From: 13-2-20CM-66-19 sp036273735
Lineage (GTDB): Bacteria; Pseudomonadota; Gammaproteobacteria; Steroidobacterales; Steroidobacteraceae
Direction of reading: 5' to 3'
Length of the DNA stretch: 64,000 bases
Assembly: GCA_036273735.1 (NCBI GenBank)
Contig: DASUHA010000005.1
Span: 1-64,000 of the forward strand
The translations under genes and the position numbers were made by a program. Below, one piece after another: positions 36,917 through 52,794 of the stretch (its first letter is position 1; each line of letters starts with the position of its first letter). The notes under the pieces were generated by a model that was not told the DNA's origin, ran no database searches, and saw nothing but the letters and a program-made list of their open reading frames with translations.

Positions 36917-37312
36917 ATGCAAGTGTTGGTCAACTCGGATCACCACATCGTCGGTGGCGAGGACCTGACGGAGCGGGTGCAAGGCGTCGTCGAAGGGAGA
37001 CTCGAGCGCTTCTCGGAGCGCATCACGCGGGTTGAGGTCCATCTCAACGATCTCAACAGTCTGAAGCTCGGTGAGCGTGACAAGCGCTGCATGATGGAGG
37101 CGCGTGTCGGCGGCCTGAAGCCGATCGCCGTCAGTCACGAGGCGCCGACACTGACGGAGGCGATCCACATGGCGGCCGACAAGCTCGAAAGAGCGATCGC
37201 CCATACGCTCGGGAAGCTGCAGGACACTGTGGGGCGGACGCCTCCGGAGGCACAGGTGGCGAGCGTCGAGGCGCTGCAGGAGCTCGAGCGCGCCGAGGCG
37301 GAACGGAAATGA
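36917..37312 (+). CDS. HPF/RaiA-like ribosome hibernation factor
   Basis: 131 residues from ATG 36917, with CGGAGG ahead. The beta-alpha-beta-beta-beta-alpha fold of HPF/YfiA is recognised from MQVLVNSDHHIVGGEDL, EGRLERFSERITRVEVHLNDLNS and EAIHMAADKLERAIAHTLGKL. Homologues bind in the decoding centre of the 30S subunit and prevent translation in stationary phase. A short tail (TPPEAQVASVEALQELERAE) extends past the domain. Its stop overlaps the start of the baeRF-type gene by four bases, so the two are coupled. The usual partner in enterobacteria is rpoN, which is absent here. Confidence 0.85.
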   Translation: MQVLVNSDHHIVGGEDLTERVQGVVEGRLERFSERITRVEVHLNDLNSLKLGERDKRCMMEARVGGLKPIAVSHEAPTLTEAIHMAADKLERAIAHTLGKLQDTVGRTPPEAQVASVEALQELERAEAERK

Positions 37313-38505
37313 CCGCAGCTTCCGCCCTGCAACCGACGACCGCAGACCTGCGCGCACTGTTGGCTCCGCACGAGCCTCCGTGTATCTCGCTCTACGAGCC
37401 GACCCACCGCAGCTACCCGGCGAGCAGTCAGGAGGATCCGGCCCGCTACCGCAGCCTGTTGCATCGCGCCGAGGAGTCGCTGCGCCAGCGATATCCGGCG
37501 CGCCTCGTGCAACCGGTGCTCGAGAAGCTCGAGCGTTTCGGCGCCGACAGCGACTTCTGGATCCAGGCTGCGGCCGGCCTCGCCATCTTCAGCTCCGCTG
37601 ACGATCTGAAAGTCTTCAAGCTGCAGCAGCCGGTCCCCGAGCTGCTGTCGGTGGCGGACCGCTTTCAGATCAAGCCCCTCGTCCGCGCGCTCCAGCGCAA
37701 CGGCCGCTATCAGGTACTCGCCCTGACGCTGACCGAGGCCAGGCTCTACGAGGGAACGCGGGACACCCTCGAGCCGGTCGACCTGGAAGGCCTGCCGACC
37801 ACGATCACCGAGGCCCTGGGCGCGGAGCTGACCGAGCCCTCCTCGAAGGTCACGCGCAGTGCCGCCGGTACCGGCGCAGGGGCCAAGACGCCCATGCACC
37901 ATGGTCAGGGCGGTCGCAAGGACGAGCGTCCGGCCGACCGCGAGCGGTTCTTCCGTGTCATTGACCGGGAGATTTTCGAAAGTGCCTCGAAGGTCTCCCG
38001 CCTGCCGCTGGTGCTGGCCGCCCTGCCGGAGCACCAGGCCCACTTCCGCGCGCTCAGCCACAATACTTTCCTGGCCGCGACCGGCATCCAGGTGAATCCC
38101 GGTGCGCTCACTCCGGGTGAATTGCGGGATGCGGCCTGGCGCGCCATCGAGCCGTACTTCGAAGAGCGGGTGAACCGGCTCATCGAGGCATACGGCAAGG
38201 CCCGCGCCCACGGCCGCGGCGCCGGGCGGCTCGAGGACATCGCAGCGGGCGTTGCTCAGAGCCGCGTCAGTACGCTTCTCGTGGAGGCGGATCGGCGCAT
38301 TCCGGGCAGCGTCGATGCCGTCCAGGGCACCGTCACCATCGCGATCGCCGGGGGCTGGATGGGCGACTCAGCAGCCGAACTTCGAGTCTCCGATGTGCTC
38401 GACGACCTCGCCGAGGCGGCCTTGCGGACCGGAGCGGAAGTCATCGTGCTCGAGGCCGACCGCATGCCTTCCACGTGCGGCGCGGCCGCCATATTCCGGT
38501 ACTAG
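37309..38505 (+). CDS. Bacterial eRF1-like protein (baeRF family 3 type)
   Basis: 398 residues. The architecture matches bacterial homologues of archaeo-eukaryotic release factor eRF1: an N-terminal alpha/beta domain (residues about 1-140), a middle domain with a Gln-containing loop (TPMHHGQGGRKDE, Gln200), and a C-terminal L7Ae-like end (GAEVIVLEADRMPSTCGAAAIFRY). The loop is in the position where eRF1 carries GGQ. Such proteins have been proposed to act on stalled or hibernating ribosomes, but as far as I know the mechanism is not established. Four-base overlap with the HPF gene supports a joint role on ribosomes. Confidence 0.75.
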   Translation: MTAASALQPTTADLRALLAPHEPPCISLYEPTHRSYPASSQEDPARYRSLLHRAEESLRQRYPARLVQPVLEKLERFGADSDFWIQAAAGLAIFSSADDLKVFKLQQPVPELLSVADRFQIKPLVRALQRNGRYQVLALTLTEARLYEGTRDTLEPVDLEGLPTTITEALGAELTEPSSKVTRSAAGTGAGAKTPMHHGQGGRKDERPADRERFFRVIDREIFESASKVSRLPLVLAALPEHQAHFRALSHNTFLAATGIQVNPGALTPGELRDAAWRAIEPYFEERVNRLIEAYGKARAHGRGAGRLEDIAAGVAQSRVSTLLVEADRRIPGSVDAVQGTVTIAIAGGWMGDSAAELRVSDVLDDLAEAALRTGAEVIVLEADRMPSTCGAAAIFRY

Positions 38506-38643
38506 GATCGCGGAGAAGCGGGGGCCGCCGCTACGGTTCGGTCCACGGCCGAGCCAATGCCGAGCCGCAGAGCTAAGCAAATAGCGCGCCAGGTGCATTG
38601 ACACCCGCACTGGCCGAAATCACAATACGCGGCTCGTTTACGC

Positions 38644-38729
38644 GGAGGGGTACCCAAGCGGTCAACGGGAGCAGACTGTAAATCTGCCGGCTTACGCCTT
38701 CGTAGGTTCGAATCCTACCCCCTCCACCA
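38644..38729 (+). tRNA. tRNA-Tyr (GTA)
   Basis: Acceptor arms GGAGGGG and CCCCTCC pair, with encoded ACCA. The anticodon GTA is at 38678-38680, with a long variable arm as required for bacterial tRNA-Tyr. It is first in the tRNA-Tyr/Gly/Thr-tuf cluster. Confidence 0.97.
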
Positions 38730-38801
38730 TCCGAGAGTGGGCGGGGTAGGTCCGGACTGCGCCGGGGCCGACGGTGGTAGCGACATCAGCGGGCGACATC
38801 A

Positions 38802-38875
<74 letters not shown>

Positions 38876-38890
38876 GCTCCTTCGAGCCGA

Positions 38891-38966
38891 GCCCACGTAG
38901 CTCAGTTGGTAGAGCACGTCCTTGGTAAGGACGAGGTCAGCGGTTCAATCCCGCTCGTGGGCTCCA
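38891..38966 (+). tRNA. tRNA-Thr (GGT)
   Basis: Acceptor GCCCACG pairs with CGTGGGC, discriminator T, CCA encoded. The anticodon GGT is at 38924-38926. It lies two bases before the tandem 87-bp repeat. Confidence 0.97.
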
Positions 38967-38968
38967 GA

Positions 38969-39055
38969 ATGAATTGCCGGGAGCAATTCATAACGATACG
39001 CGCAGGGCGCGTGTCGGCCCCGCGGGAGCGGGGCGAGGCCAGGATGGGCCGAGTA
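38969..39055 (+). repeat. 87-bp tandem repeat, copy 1
   Basis: First of two head-to-tail units between tRNA-Thr and tuf. Each unit holds three inverted repeats: ATGAATTGC/GCAATTCAT with loop CGGGA, ACGCGC/GCGCGT with loop AGG, and GCCCCGC/GCGGGGC with loop GGGA. It differs from copy 2 at one base (A39052). Confidence 0.9.
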
Positions 39056-39142
39056 ATGAATTGCCGGGAGCAATTCATAACGATACGCGCAGGGCGCGTG
39101 TCGGCCCCGCGGGAGCGGGGCGAGGCCAGGATGGGCCGGGTA
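39056..39142 (+). repeat. 87-bp tandem repeat, copy 2
   Basis: Second unit, identical to copy 1 except G at 39139. It ends 79 bases before the tuf start. The unit is transcribed with the tRNA-tuf operon unless a promoter intervenes, so its three hairpins would form in the RNA. Confidence 0.9.
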
Positions 39143-39221
39143 ACGCTGGCAGTTTGTTGGTAGCGACGCATTGATCTTTCCGGCGGGCCGAGAGCCCTGA
39201 AGATGTCTTGAGGAATATTCC

Positions 39222-40412
<1,191 letters not shown>

Positions 40413-40440
40413 CGTTGAAAGAGGTAAGAAGGTTTTCCTT

Positions 40441-40457
40441 CCGGCGCGCAGCGCCGG
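40441..40457 (+). terminator. Short GC hairpin after tuf
   Basis: CCGGCGC and GCGCCGG pair across a GCA loop, about 28 bases after the tuf stop. No T-run follows, so it may act in RNA stability or processing rather than termination. The core GCGCGCAGCGC recurs in other gaps of this operon. Confidence 0.45.
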
Positions 40458-40469
40458 CAGCAGTGCAAA

Positions 40470-40546
40470 GCCGGCCCGGGCCGTTCCCGGGCCGGCGACG
40501 AAAGTTATAGGGTATCGCGAAAATCGCCGAAGGCGATTTTCGCCAA
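40470..40546 (+). repeat. Two-hairpin intergenic element, copy 1
   Basis: Hairpin A has an 11-bp stem (40470-40480 with 40486-40496) and loop CCGTT. After a conserved linker containing TAGGGT comes hairpin B with a perfect 12-bp stem, GCGAAAATCGCC (40517-40528) and GGCGATTTTCGC (40532-40543), and loop GAA. CAAT follows. It lies between tuf and tRNA-Trp; copy 2 is at 41558. Confidence 0.75.
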
Positions 40547-40552
40547 TGAACT

Positions 40553-40628
40553 AGGCCAGTAGCTCAATTGGCAGAGCGGCGGTCTCCAAAACCGCAGGTT
40601 GGGGGTTCGATTCCCTCCTGGCCTGCCA
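40553..40628 (+). tRNA. tRNA-Trp (CCA)
   Basis: Acceptor AGGCCAG pairs with CTGGCCT, discriminator G, CCA encoded. The anticodon CCA is at 40586-40588. It precedes secE by nine bases, the conserved gammaproteobacterial position. Confidence 0.97.
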
Positions 40629-40637
40629 GCGTTTGAC

Positions 40638-41018
40638 ATGACAGAAGAAATCAAGCTCCAGGAAGTTGGCACGGCAGACCAGGTGAAGCTCGGCTTAAGT
40701 GTGGCCGCTGTGATCGCCGGTGTCGTCGGCTATTACCTGCTCGGCAGCGATGCCACCTGGCTGCGCTGGGTGGTCGTCGCCGCCGGCCTCGTGGTCGCGG
40801 CCCTGCTGGTCGCCTTCTCGTATTACGGCAGCGAGTTCAACCAGTTCGTCACGAGCGCGCGCGTCGAGCTGCGCAAGATCATCTGGCCGAGCCGGCAAGA
40901 GGCGGGCATGACGACCCTGATCGTCTTCGTGTTCGTTGCCATCGCGGGCTTCTTCTTCTGGGGGCTCGATCTGCTGCTCGCGTGGGCAACGCGGGCATTG
41001 ACGGGACAGGGGGGCTGA
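40638..41018 (+). CDS. secE: Preprotein translocase subunit SecE
   Basis: 126 residues from ATG 40638. It stabilises SecY in the SecYEG channel. Three TM segments are visible (VAAVIAGVVGYYLLG, WVVVAAGLVVAALLVAF, TLIVFVFVAIAGFFFWGLD), as in the long gammaproteobacterial form. The conserved amphipathic motif ARVELRKIIWPSRQE lies before the last TM. It is nine bases after tRNA-Trp and three bases before nusG. Confidence 0.97.
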   Translation: MTEEIKLQEVGTADQVKLGLSVAAVIAGVVGYYLLGSDATWLRWVVVAAGLVVAALLVAFSYYGSEFNQFVTSARVELRKIIWPSRQEAGMTTLIVFVFVAIAGFFFWGLDLLLAWATRALTGQGG

Positions 41019-41021
41019 TCC

Positions 41022-41555
41022 GTGGCACTGAGATGGTACGTGGTGCACGCCTACTCGAACTTCGAGCATCGGGTGTCGGAGTCGCTGAAGGAGCGCATCA
41101 AGCGCGCCTCGCTGGAGGAGAAATTCGGCGAGATCCTGGTCCCCACCGAGGAAGTCGTCGAGATGCGCGACGGCCAGAAGCGCCGCAGCGAGCGCAAGTT
41201 CTACCCCGGCTATGTGCTGGTGCAGATGGAGATGGACGAGGACACCTGGCACCTGGTACGCGAGGTGCCGAAGGTCCTCGGCTTCATCGGCGGCACGCCG
41301 GAGAAGCCGGCACCGATCACCGATCGCGAGGCCAACCAGATCCTGCGCCGGGTCGAGGAAGGCGCCGACAAGCCGCGGCCGAAGGTGCTCTTCGAGCCGG
41401 GCGAGGTGGTGCGCGTGGTCGACGGCCCGTTCAACGACTTCAACGGCGTCGTCGAGAACGTCAATTACGAGAAGAACCGCCTGCAGGTGGCGGTGCAGAT
41501 CCTCGGGCGCTCGACGCCGGTGGAGCTGGACTTCTCGCAAGTGGAGAAGGCATAG
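41022..41555 (+). CDS. nusG: Transcription elongation/antitermination factor NusG
   Basis: 177 residues from GTG 41022. The NGN domain (RWYVVHAYSNFEHRVSESLKERI, RKFYPGYVLVQMEM, GFIGGTPEKPAPI) and the KOW domain (FEPGEVVRVVDGPFNDFNGVVE) are complete. It binds RNA polymerase and links it with Rho or ribosomal S10. It is co-transcribed with secE, and a two-hairpin element separates it from rplK. Confidence 0.98.
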   Translation: MALRWYVVHAYSNFEHRVSESLKERIKRASLEEKFGEILVPTEEVVEMRDGQKRRSERKFYPGYVLVQMEMDEDTWHLVREVPKVLGFIGGTPEKPAPITDREANQILRRVEEGADKPRPKVLFEPGEVVRVVDGPFNDFNGVVENVNYEKNRLQVAVQILGRSTPVELDFSQVEKA

Positions 41556-41557
41556 CG

Positions 41558-41630
41558 GGCAAGGGCCGCTCCCTTGCCGGCGGCGAAATGTGTAGGGTCT
41601 TGCGAAAATCGTCTCGACGATTTTCGCCAA
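41558..41630 (+). repeat. Two-hairpin intergenic element, copy 2
   Basis: Hairpin A is GGCAAGGG (41558-41565) with CCCTTGCC (41571-41578), loop CCGCT. The linker contains TAGGGT. Hairpin B is GCGAAAATCGTC (41602-41613) with GACGATTTTCGC (41616-41627), followed by CAAT. Against copy 1, stem B carries a compensatory C-G to T-A change, which supports a folded RNA. It starts two bases after nusG. Confidence 0.75.
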
Positions 41631-41675
41631 TTAAGGTCGGGGAGCCTCACGGCGTTTGCACCCGAGGAGAGATGA

Positions 41676-42104
41676 ATGGCTAAGAAGGTACAGGGCTACA
41701 TCAAGCTGCAGGTGCCCGCGGGCGCCGCCAATCCCTCGCCCCCCATCGGGCCGGCGCTGGGCCAGCAGGGCGTGAACATCATGGAGTTCTGCAAGCAGTT
41801 CAATGCGCAGACCCAGAAGGTGGAGAAGGGGCTGCCGATCCCGGTGGTGATCACGGTCTACACCGATCGCAGCTTCACCTTCATCATGAAGACGCCGCCC
41901 GCCTCCGTGCTGATCCGCAAGGCGATCGGCATCGAGAAGGGAAGCGGGGCGCCCAACACCAACAAGGTGGGCAGGATCAACCGCAAGCAGCTCGAGGAAA
42001 TTGCGAAAACCAAGCAGCCCGACCTGACTGCCGCCGATCTCGAGGCCGCCGTGCGCACCATCGCCGGCAGCGCGCGCAGCATGGGCGTGGACGTGGAGGG
42101 CTGA
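41676..42104 (+). CDS. rplK: 50S ribosomal protein L11
   Basis: 142 residues (MAKKVQGYIKLQVPAGAANP). It forms the GTPase-associated centre with 23S rRNA and is needed for RelA activation. Full length, with the proline-rich N-domain (SPPIGPALGQQGVNIMEFCKQFN) and the C-terminal RNA-binding domain (DLTAADLEAAVRTIAGSARSMG). It precedes rplA by two bases. Confidence 0.98.
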   Translation: MAKKVQGYIKLQVPAGAANPSPPIGPALGQQGVNIMEFCKQFNAQTQKVEKGLPIPVVITVYTDRSFTFIMKTPPASVLIRKAIGIEKGSGAPNTNKVGRINRKQLEEIAKTKQPDLTAADLEAAVRTIAGSARSMGVDVEG

Positions 42105-42106
42105 TC

Positions 42107-42796
42107 GTGGCAATCGCAAAGCGCATGAAGGTGTGGAAAGACAAGCTCCCTCCCGGCAAGCAATACCCGATCGAGGAGGCTCTGAAGCTCGTCAAGGAGT
42201 TCGCCAAGGCGAAGTTCGATGAGGCGGTCGATGCCGCGGTGAACCTCGGGATCGATGCCAGCAAGTCCGATCAGCAGGTGCGCGGCTCGACGGTCATGCC
42301 CAACGGCACGGGCAAGACCGTGCGTGTGGCGGTCTTCACCTCCGGCAAGAACCAGGAGCTCGCGAAGGCCGCGGGCGCCGACATCGTCGGGCTGGAAGAC
42401 TTGGCAGCGAAGGTCAAGGCGGGCGAGATCAACTTCGACCGCGTCATTGCCAGCCCCGATGCCATGCGCATCGTCGGCCAGCTCGGCCAGATCCTGGGTC
42501 CCCGCGGTCTCATGCCGAACCCAAAGGTCGGCACCGTGACCCCCGACGTCGCCACGGCCGTGAAGAACGCCAAGGCGGGCCAGGTCACCTATCGCGTCGA
42601 CAAGGCCGGCATCGTGCACTGCACGATCGGCAAGGCCAGCTTCAAGATCGGCGCGCTCAAGGAGAACCTGGCCGCGCTCATCGCCGACCTGCACAAGGCG
42701 AAGCCGGCCTCGTCCAAGGGCCAGTATCTGAAGCGTGTGACCCTGTCCTCCACCATGGGGCCGGGCGTCACCATCGATCAGGCGAGTTTGTCTTAG
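42107..42796 (+). CDS. rplA: 50S ribosomal protein L1
   Basis: 229 residues from GTG 42107. It forms the L1 stalk and in related bacteria represses its own operon by binding the rplK leader. Conserved segments: DASKSDQQVRGSTVMPNGTG, ILGPRGLMPNPKVGTVTPD and TLSSTMGPGVTID. Full length. The gap to rplJ holds the L10 leader region. Confidence 0.98.
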   Translation: MAIAKRMKVWKDKLPPGKQYPIEEALKLVKEFAKAKFDEAVDAAVNLGIDASKSDQQVRGSTVMPNGTGKTVRVAVFTSGKNQELAKAAGADIVGLEDLAAKVKAGEINFDRVIASPDAMRIVGQLGQILGPRGLMPNPKVGTVTPDVATAVKNAKAGQVTYRVDKAGIVHCTIGKASFKIGALKENLAALIADLHKAKPASSKGQYLKRVTLSSTMGPGVTIDQASLS

Positions 42797-43071
42797 TTAC
42801 ATGTACGGGGTTCGCCGCTTTGGGCGAACCCCGTAAGTCCTGCGCGCAGCGCATGACAAGTTTTGGTGCGGGACGGGTCGCGTAAGCGGCCCGGCCATCA
42901 TCGAAGACCGCAGGCGAGGGGCCGGCCCTCTTAATGACCGCCTGCGCAGATGGTGAACCGCTTTCGCATCGAGGCTCTCTCGAGGCGGGAAGGTCGCCAT
43001 GGGGAAGCCCACCGGGAAGACCGGCGGCTTCATTCGTAACCGTGATCTTCTCACCCGAGAGGAGAGAAGGA
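42797..43071 (+). promoter_or_regulatory. L10 leader region upstream of rplJ
   Basis: 275 bases between rplA and rplJ with no gene. It begins with a perfect 12-bp hairpin, ACGGGGTTCGCC (42805-42816) and GGCGAACCCCGT (42823-42834), with no T-run after it. The rest (about 42900-43060) is rich in complementary GC segments, such as ACCGCAGGCG and GACCGCCTGCGC. In beta- and gammaproteobacteria this position carries the L10 leader, which L10(L12)4 binds to repress translation. The position supports that; detailed folding was not verified. Confidence 0.6.
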
Positions 43072-43602
43072 ATGGCACTCAACCTGGAAGACAAGAAGGC
43101 GCTGGTGGCCGAAGTGGCTGAAGTGGCCGCCAAAGCCCAGTCGGTCGTGGCCGCGGAATACCGCGGGCTCACCGTCGGGCAGATGACGGAGCTTCGCGCC
43201 AAGGCGCGCGCGCAGGGCGTGTACATGCGTGTGGTCAAGAACACGCTGGCGCGCAAGGCGTTCGCCGGGACCTCGTTCGAGCCGGTAGGCCCGAAGCTCA
43301 AGGGTCCGCTCGTGCTCGCGTTCTCGAAGGACGACCCCGGCGCCGCTGCGCGCCTGGTGAAGGACTTCGCGAAGGCGAACGAGAAGCTGGTGGCGACCCT
43401 CGTGGCGCTTGGCGGGCAGGTAATGCCCGGCGGGGACCTCGAGAAGGTGGCCAGCCTGCCGACGCGCGAGCAGGCGTTGTCGATGCTGCTGGGGGTGCTC
43501 AAGGCACCGATCCAGAAGTTCGTCGCCACGCTTGCTGAGCCGCCGGCCAAGCTCGCCCGCACTCTGGCCGCGGTACGCGACCAGAAGCCGCAAGCCGCCT
43601 AG
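43072..43602 (+). CDS. rplJ: 50S ribosomal protein L10
   Basis: 176 residues from ATG 43072, with GAGAGGAGAGAAGG upstream. It anchors L7/L12 dimers on the ribosome. Conserved segments: DKKALVAEVAEVAAKAQSVV, YRGLTVGQMTELRAKAR and VVKNTLARKAF. The C-terminal helix that binds L12 is present. Translation is probably controlled by the leader above. Confidence 0.98.
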   Translation: MALNLEDKKALVAEVAEVAAKAQSVVAAEYRGLTVGQMTELRAKARAQGVYMRVVKNTLARKAFAGTSFEPVGPKLKGPLVLAFSKDDPGAAARLVKDFAKANEKLVATLVALGGQVMPGGDLEKVASLPTREQALSMLLGVLKAPIQKFVATLAEPPAKLARTLAAVRDQKPQAA

Positions 43603-43638
43603 CCGACTTGTCTTGAAATAAATTTGCGGAGACCCAAC

Positions 43639-44025
43639 ATGGCTGTCAGCAAAGACGAAATCCTCGATGCAATTTCCAAGATGACCCTGATGGAGGTCGT
43701 CGAGCTCATCTCCGACATGGAGAAGAAGTTCGGCGTCACCGCCGCGGCGCCCGTCGCCGTGGCTGCGGCCCCGGGTGCGGGCGGCGCTGCCGCTGCGCCG
43801 GCCGAGGAGCAGACGGAATTCACCGTCACTCTCAAGGAAGACCCGGCCGACAAGAAGGTGACCGTGATCAAGGTGATTCGCGAGATCACCGGCCTCGGCC
43901 TCAAAGAGGCCAAGGACCTCGTCGAGGGCGTGCCCTCGACCGTCAAAGAGGCGGTATCCAAGGCCGACTCCGAGACCATCAAGAAGAAGCTCGAGGATGC
44001 CGGCGCGAAAGTGGAGATCAAGTAA
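43639..44025 (+). CDS. rplL: 50S ribosomal protein L7/L12
   Basis: 128 residues from ATG 43639. The N-terminal dimer domain (SKDEILDAISKMTLMEVVEL), the Ala/Pro-rich hinge and the C-terminal factor-binding domain (KKVTVIKVIREITGLGLKEAK) are complete. It is 36 bases after rplJ. The following gap carries an attenuator-like structure before rpoB. Confidence 0.98.
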   Translation: MAVSKDEILDAISKMTLMEVVELISDMEKKFGVTAAAPVAVAAAPGAGGAAAAPAEEQTEFTVTLKEDPADKKVTVIKVIREITGLGLKEAKDLVEGVPSTVKEAVSKADSETIKKKLEDAGAKVEIK

Positions 44026-44057
44026 TTTTGATCGCCACGCGCTGCGCGCAGGACAAG

Positions 44058-44112
44058 CAGGGCTCGCGCTTCGGCGCGGGCCCTGTGTTCCGGGCTGGGA
44101 AGCCCATTTTTT
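44058..44112 (+). terminator. rplL-rpoB attenuator with UUCG hairpin
   Basis: CAGGGCTCGCGC (44058-44069) pairs with GCGCGGGCCCTG (44074-44085) around a TTCG tetraloop, with one G-T pair. It is followed by a second stem, GGGCT (44092-44096) and AGCCC (44101-44105), and a T-run at 44107-44112. That second stem plus T-run looks like an intrinsic terminator. E. coli has a partial attenuator and an RNase III site in this gap. Confidence 0.7.
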
Positions 44113-44133
44113 CCGTTCCGAGGTGAACCCCCG

Positions 44134-48279
<4,146 letters not shown>

Positions 48280-48299
48280 TGGAAGGGAGTCCGATTCCT

Positions 48300-48347
48300 T
48301 CGGCGCGCAGCGCCGCTACGTTTTCGGGGTCGGCCCGGCCGACCCCG
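48300..48347 (+). terminator. Two GC hairpins in the rpoB-rpoC gap
   Basis: The 101-base gap contains a short CGGCGC-GCA-GCGCCG stem (about 48300-48315) and a perfect CGGGGTCGG (48325-48333) with CCGACCCCG (48339-48347). Neither has a T-run, so they are more likely RNA-stability or processing elements than terminators. The first shares the GCGCGCAGCGC core found after tuf. Confidence 0.45.
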
Positions 48348-48380
48348 TAAGAGGTTGGGCGAAGCCCATAAGGATCACTG

Positions 48381-52598
<4,218 letters not shown>

Positions 52599-52623
52599 AG
52601 CCTGACGCTCCGGCGATACCGAA

Positions 52624-52657
52624 CGAGCCGGTGAGAGCGAAACCTCTCACCGGCTCG
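52624..52657 (+). terminator. Terminator-like hairpin after rpoC
   Basis: CGAGCCGGTGAGAG (52624-52637) and CTCTCACCGGCTCG (52644-52657) form a perfect 14-bp stem with loop CGAAAC. It starts 26 bases after the rpoC stop. There is no T-run, so termination would depend on the stem alone or on Rho. Confidence 0.6.
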
Positions 52658-52669
52658 AGCACGCGCTGC

Positions 52670-52688
52670 TTGCGACCAAGCGTCATCG
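52670..52688 (+). repeat. Upstream block shared by the BNR gene pair, copy 1
   Basis: TTGCGACCAAGCGTCATCG is identical to 57550-57568. Further shared words follow: CATCAGTAGCGTC before both genes, CCGGCGTCA, GGGAGCC, and the first codons. The duplication that produced the two BNR genes therefore included about 130 bases of upstream DNA. Confidence 0.75.
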
Positions 52689-52794
52689 GCGTGCGATTGG
52701 CGCGGTTGCGGCCTCCGCCTCGCATCAGTAGCGTCAGCTCTCCAGTGCAGCTCGCCGCGAGTCACTAAACTCCGGCGTCATCGGGGAGCCGACG

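Noticed and set aside
38969..39142. CRISPR array
   Set aside because: Only two units, directly adjacent with no spacers, and no cas genes in the window.
40441..40500. Strong intrinsic terminator after tuf
   Set aside because: The stems are strong but no T-run follows, and tRNA-Trp, secE and nusG are expected on the same transcript in this class.
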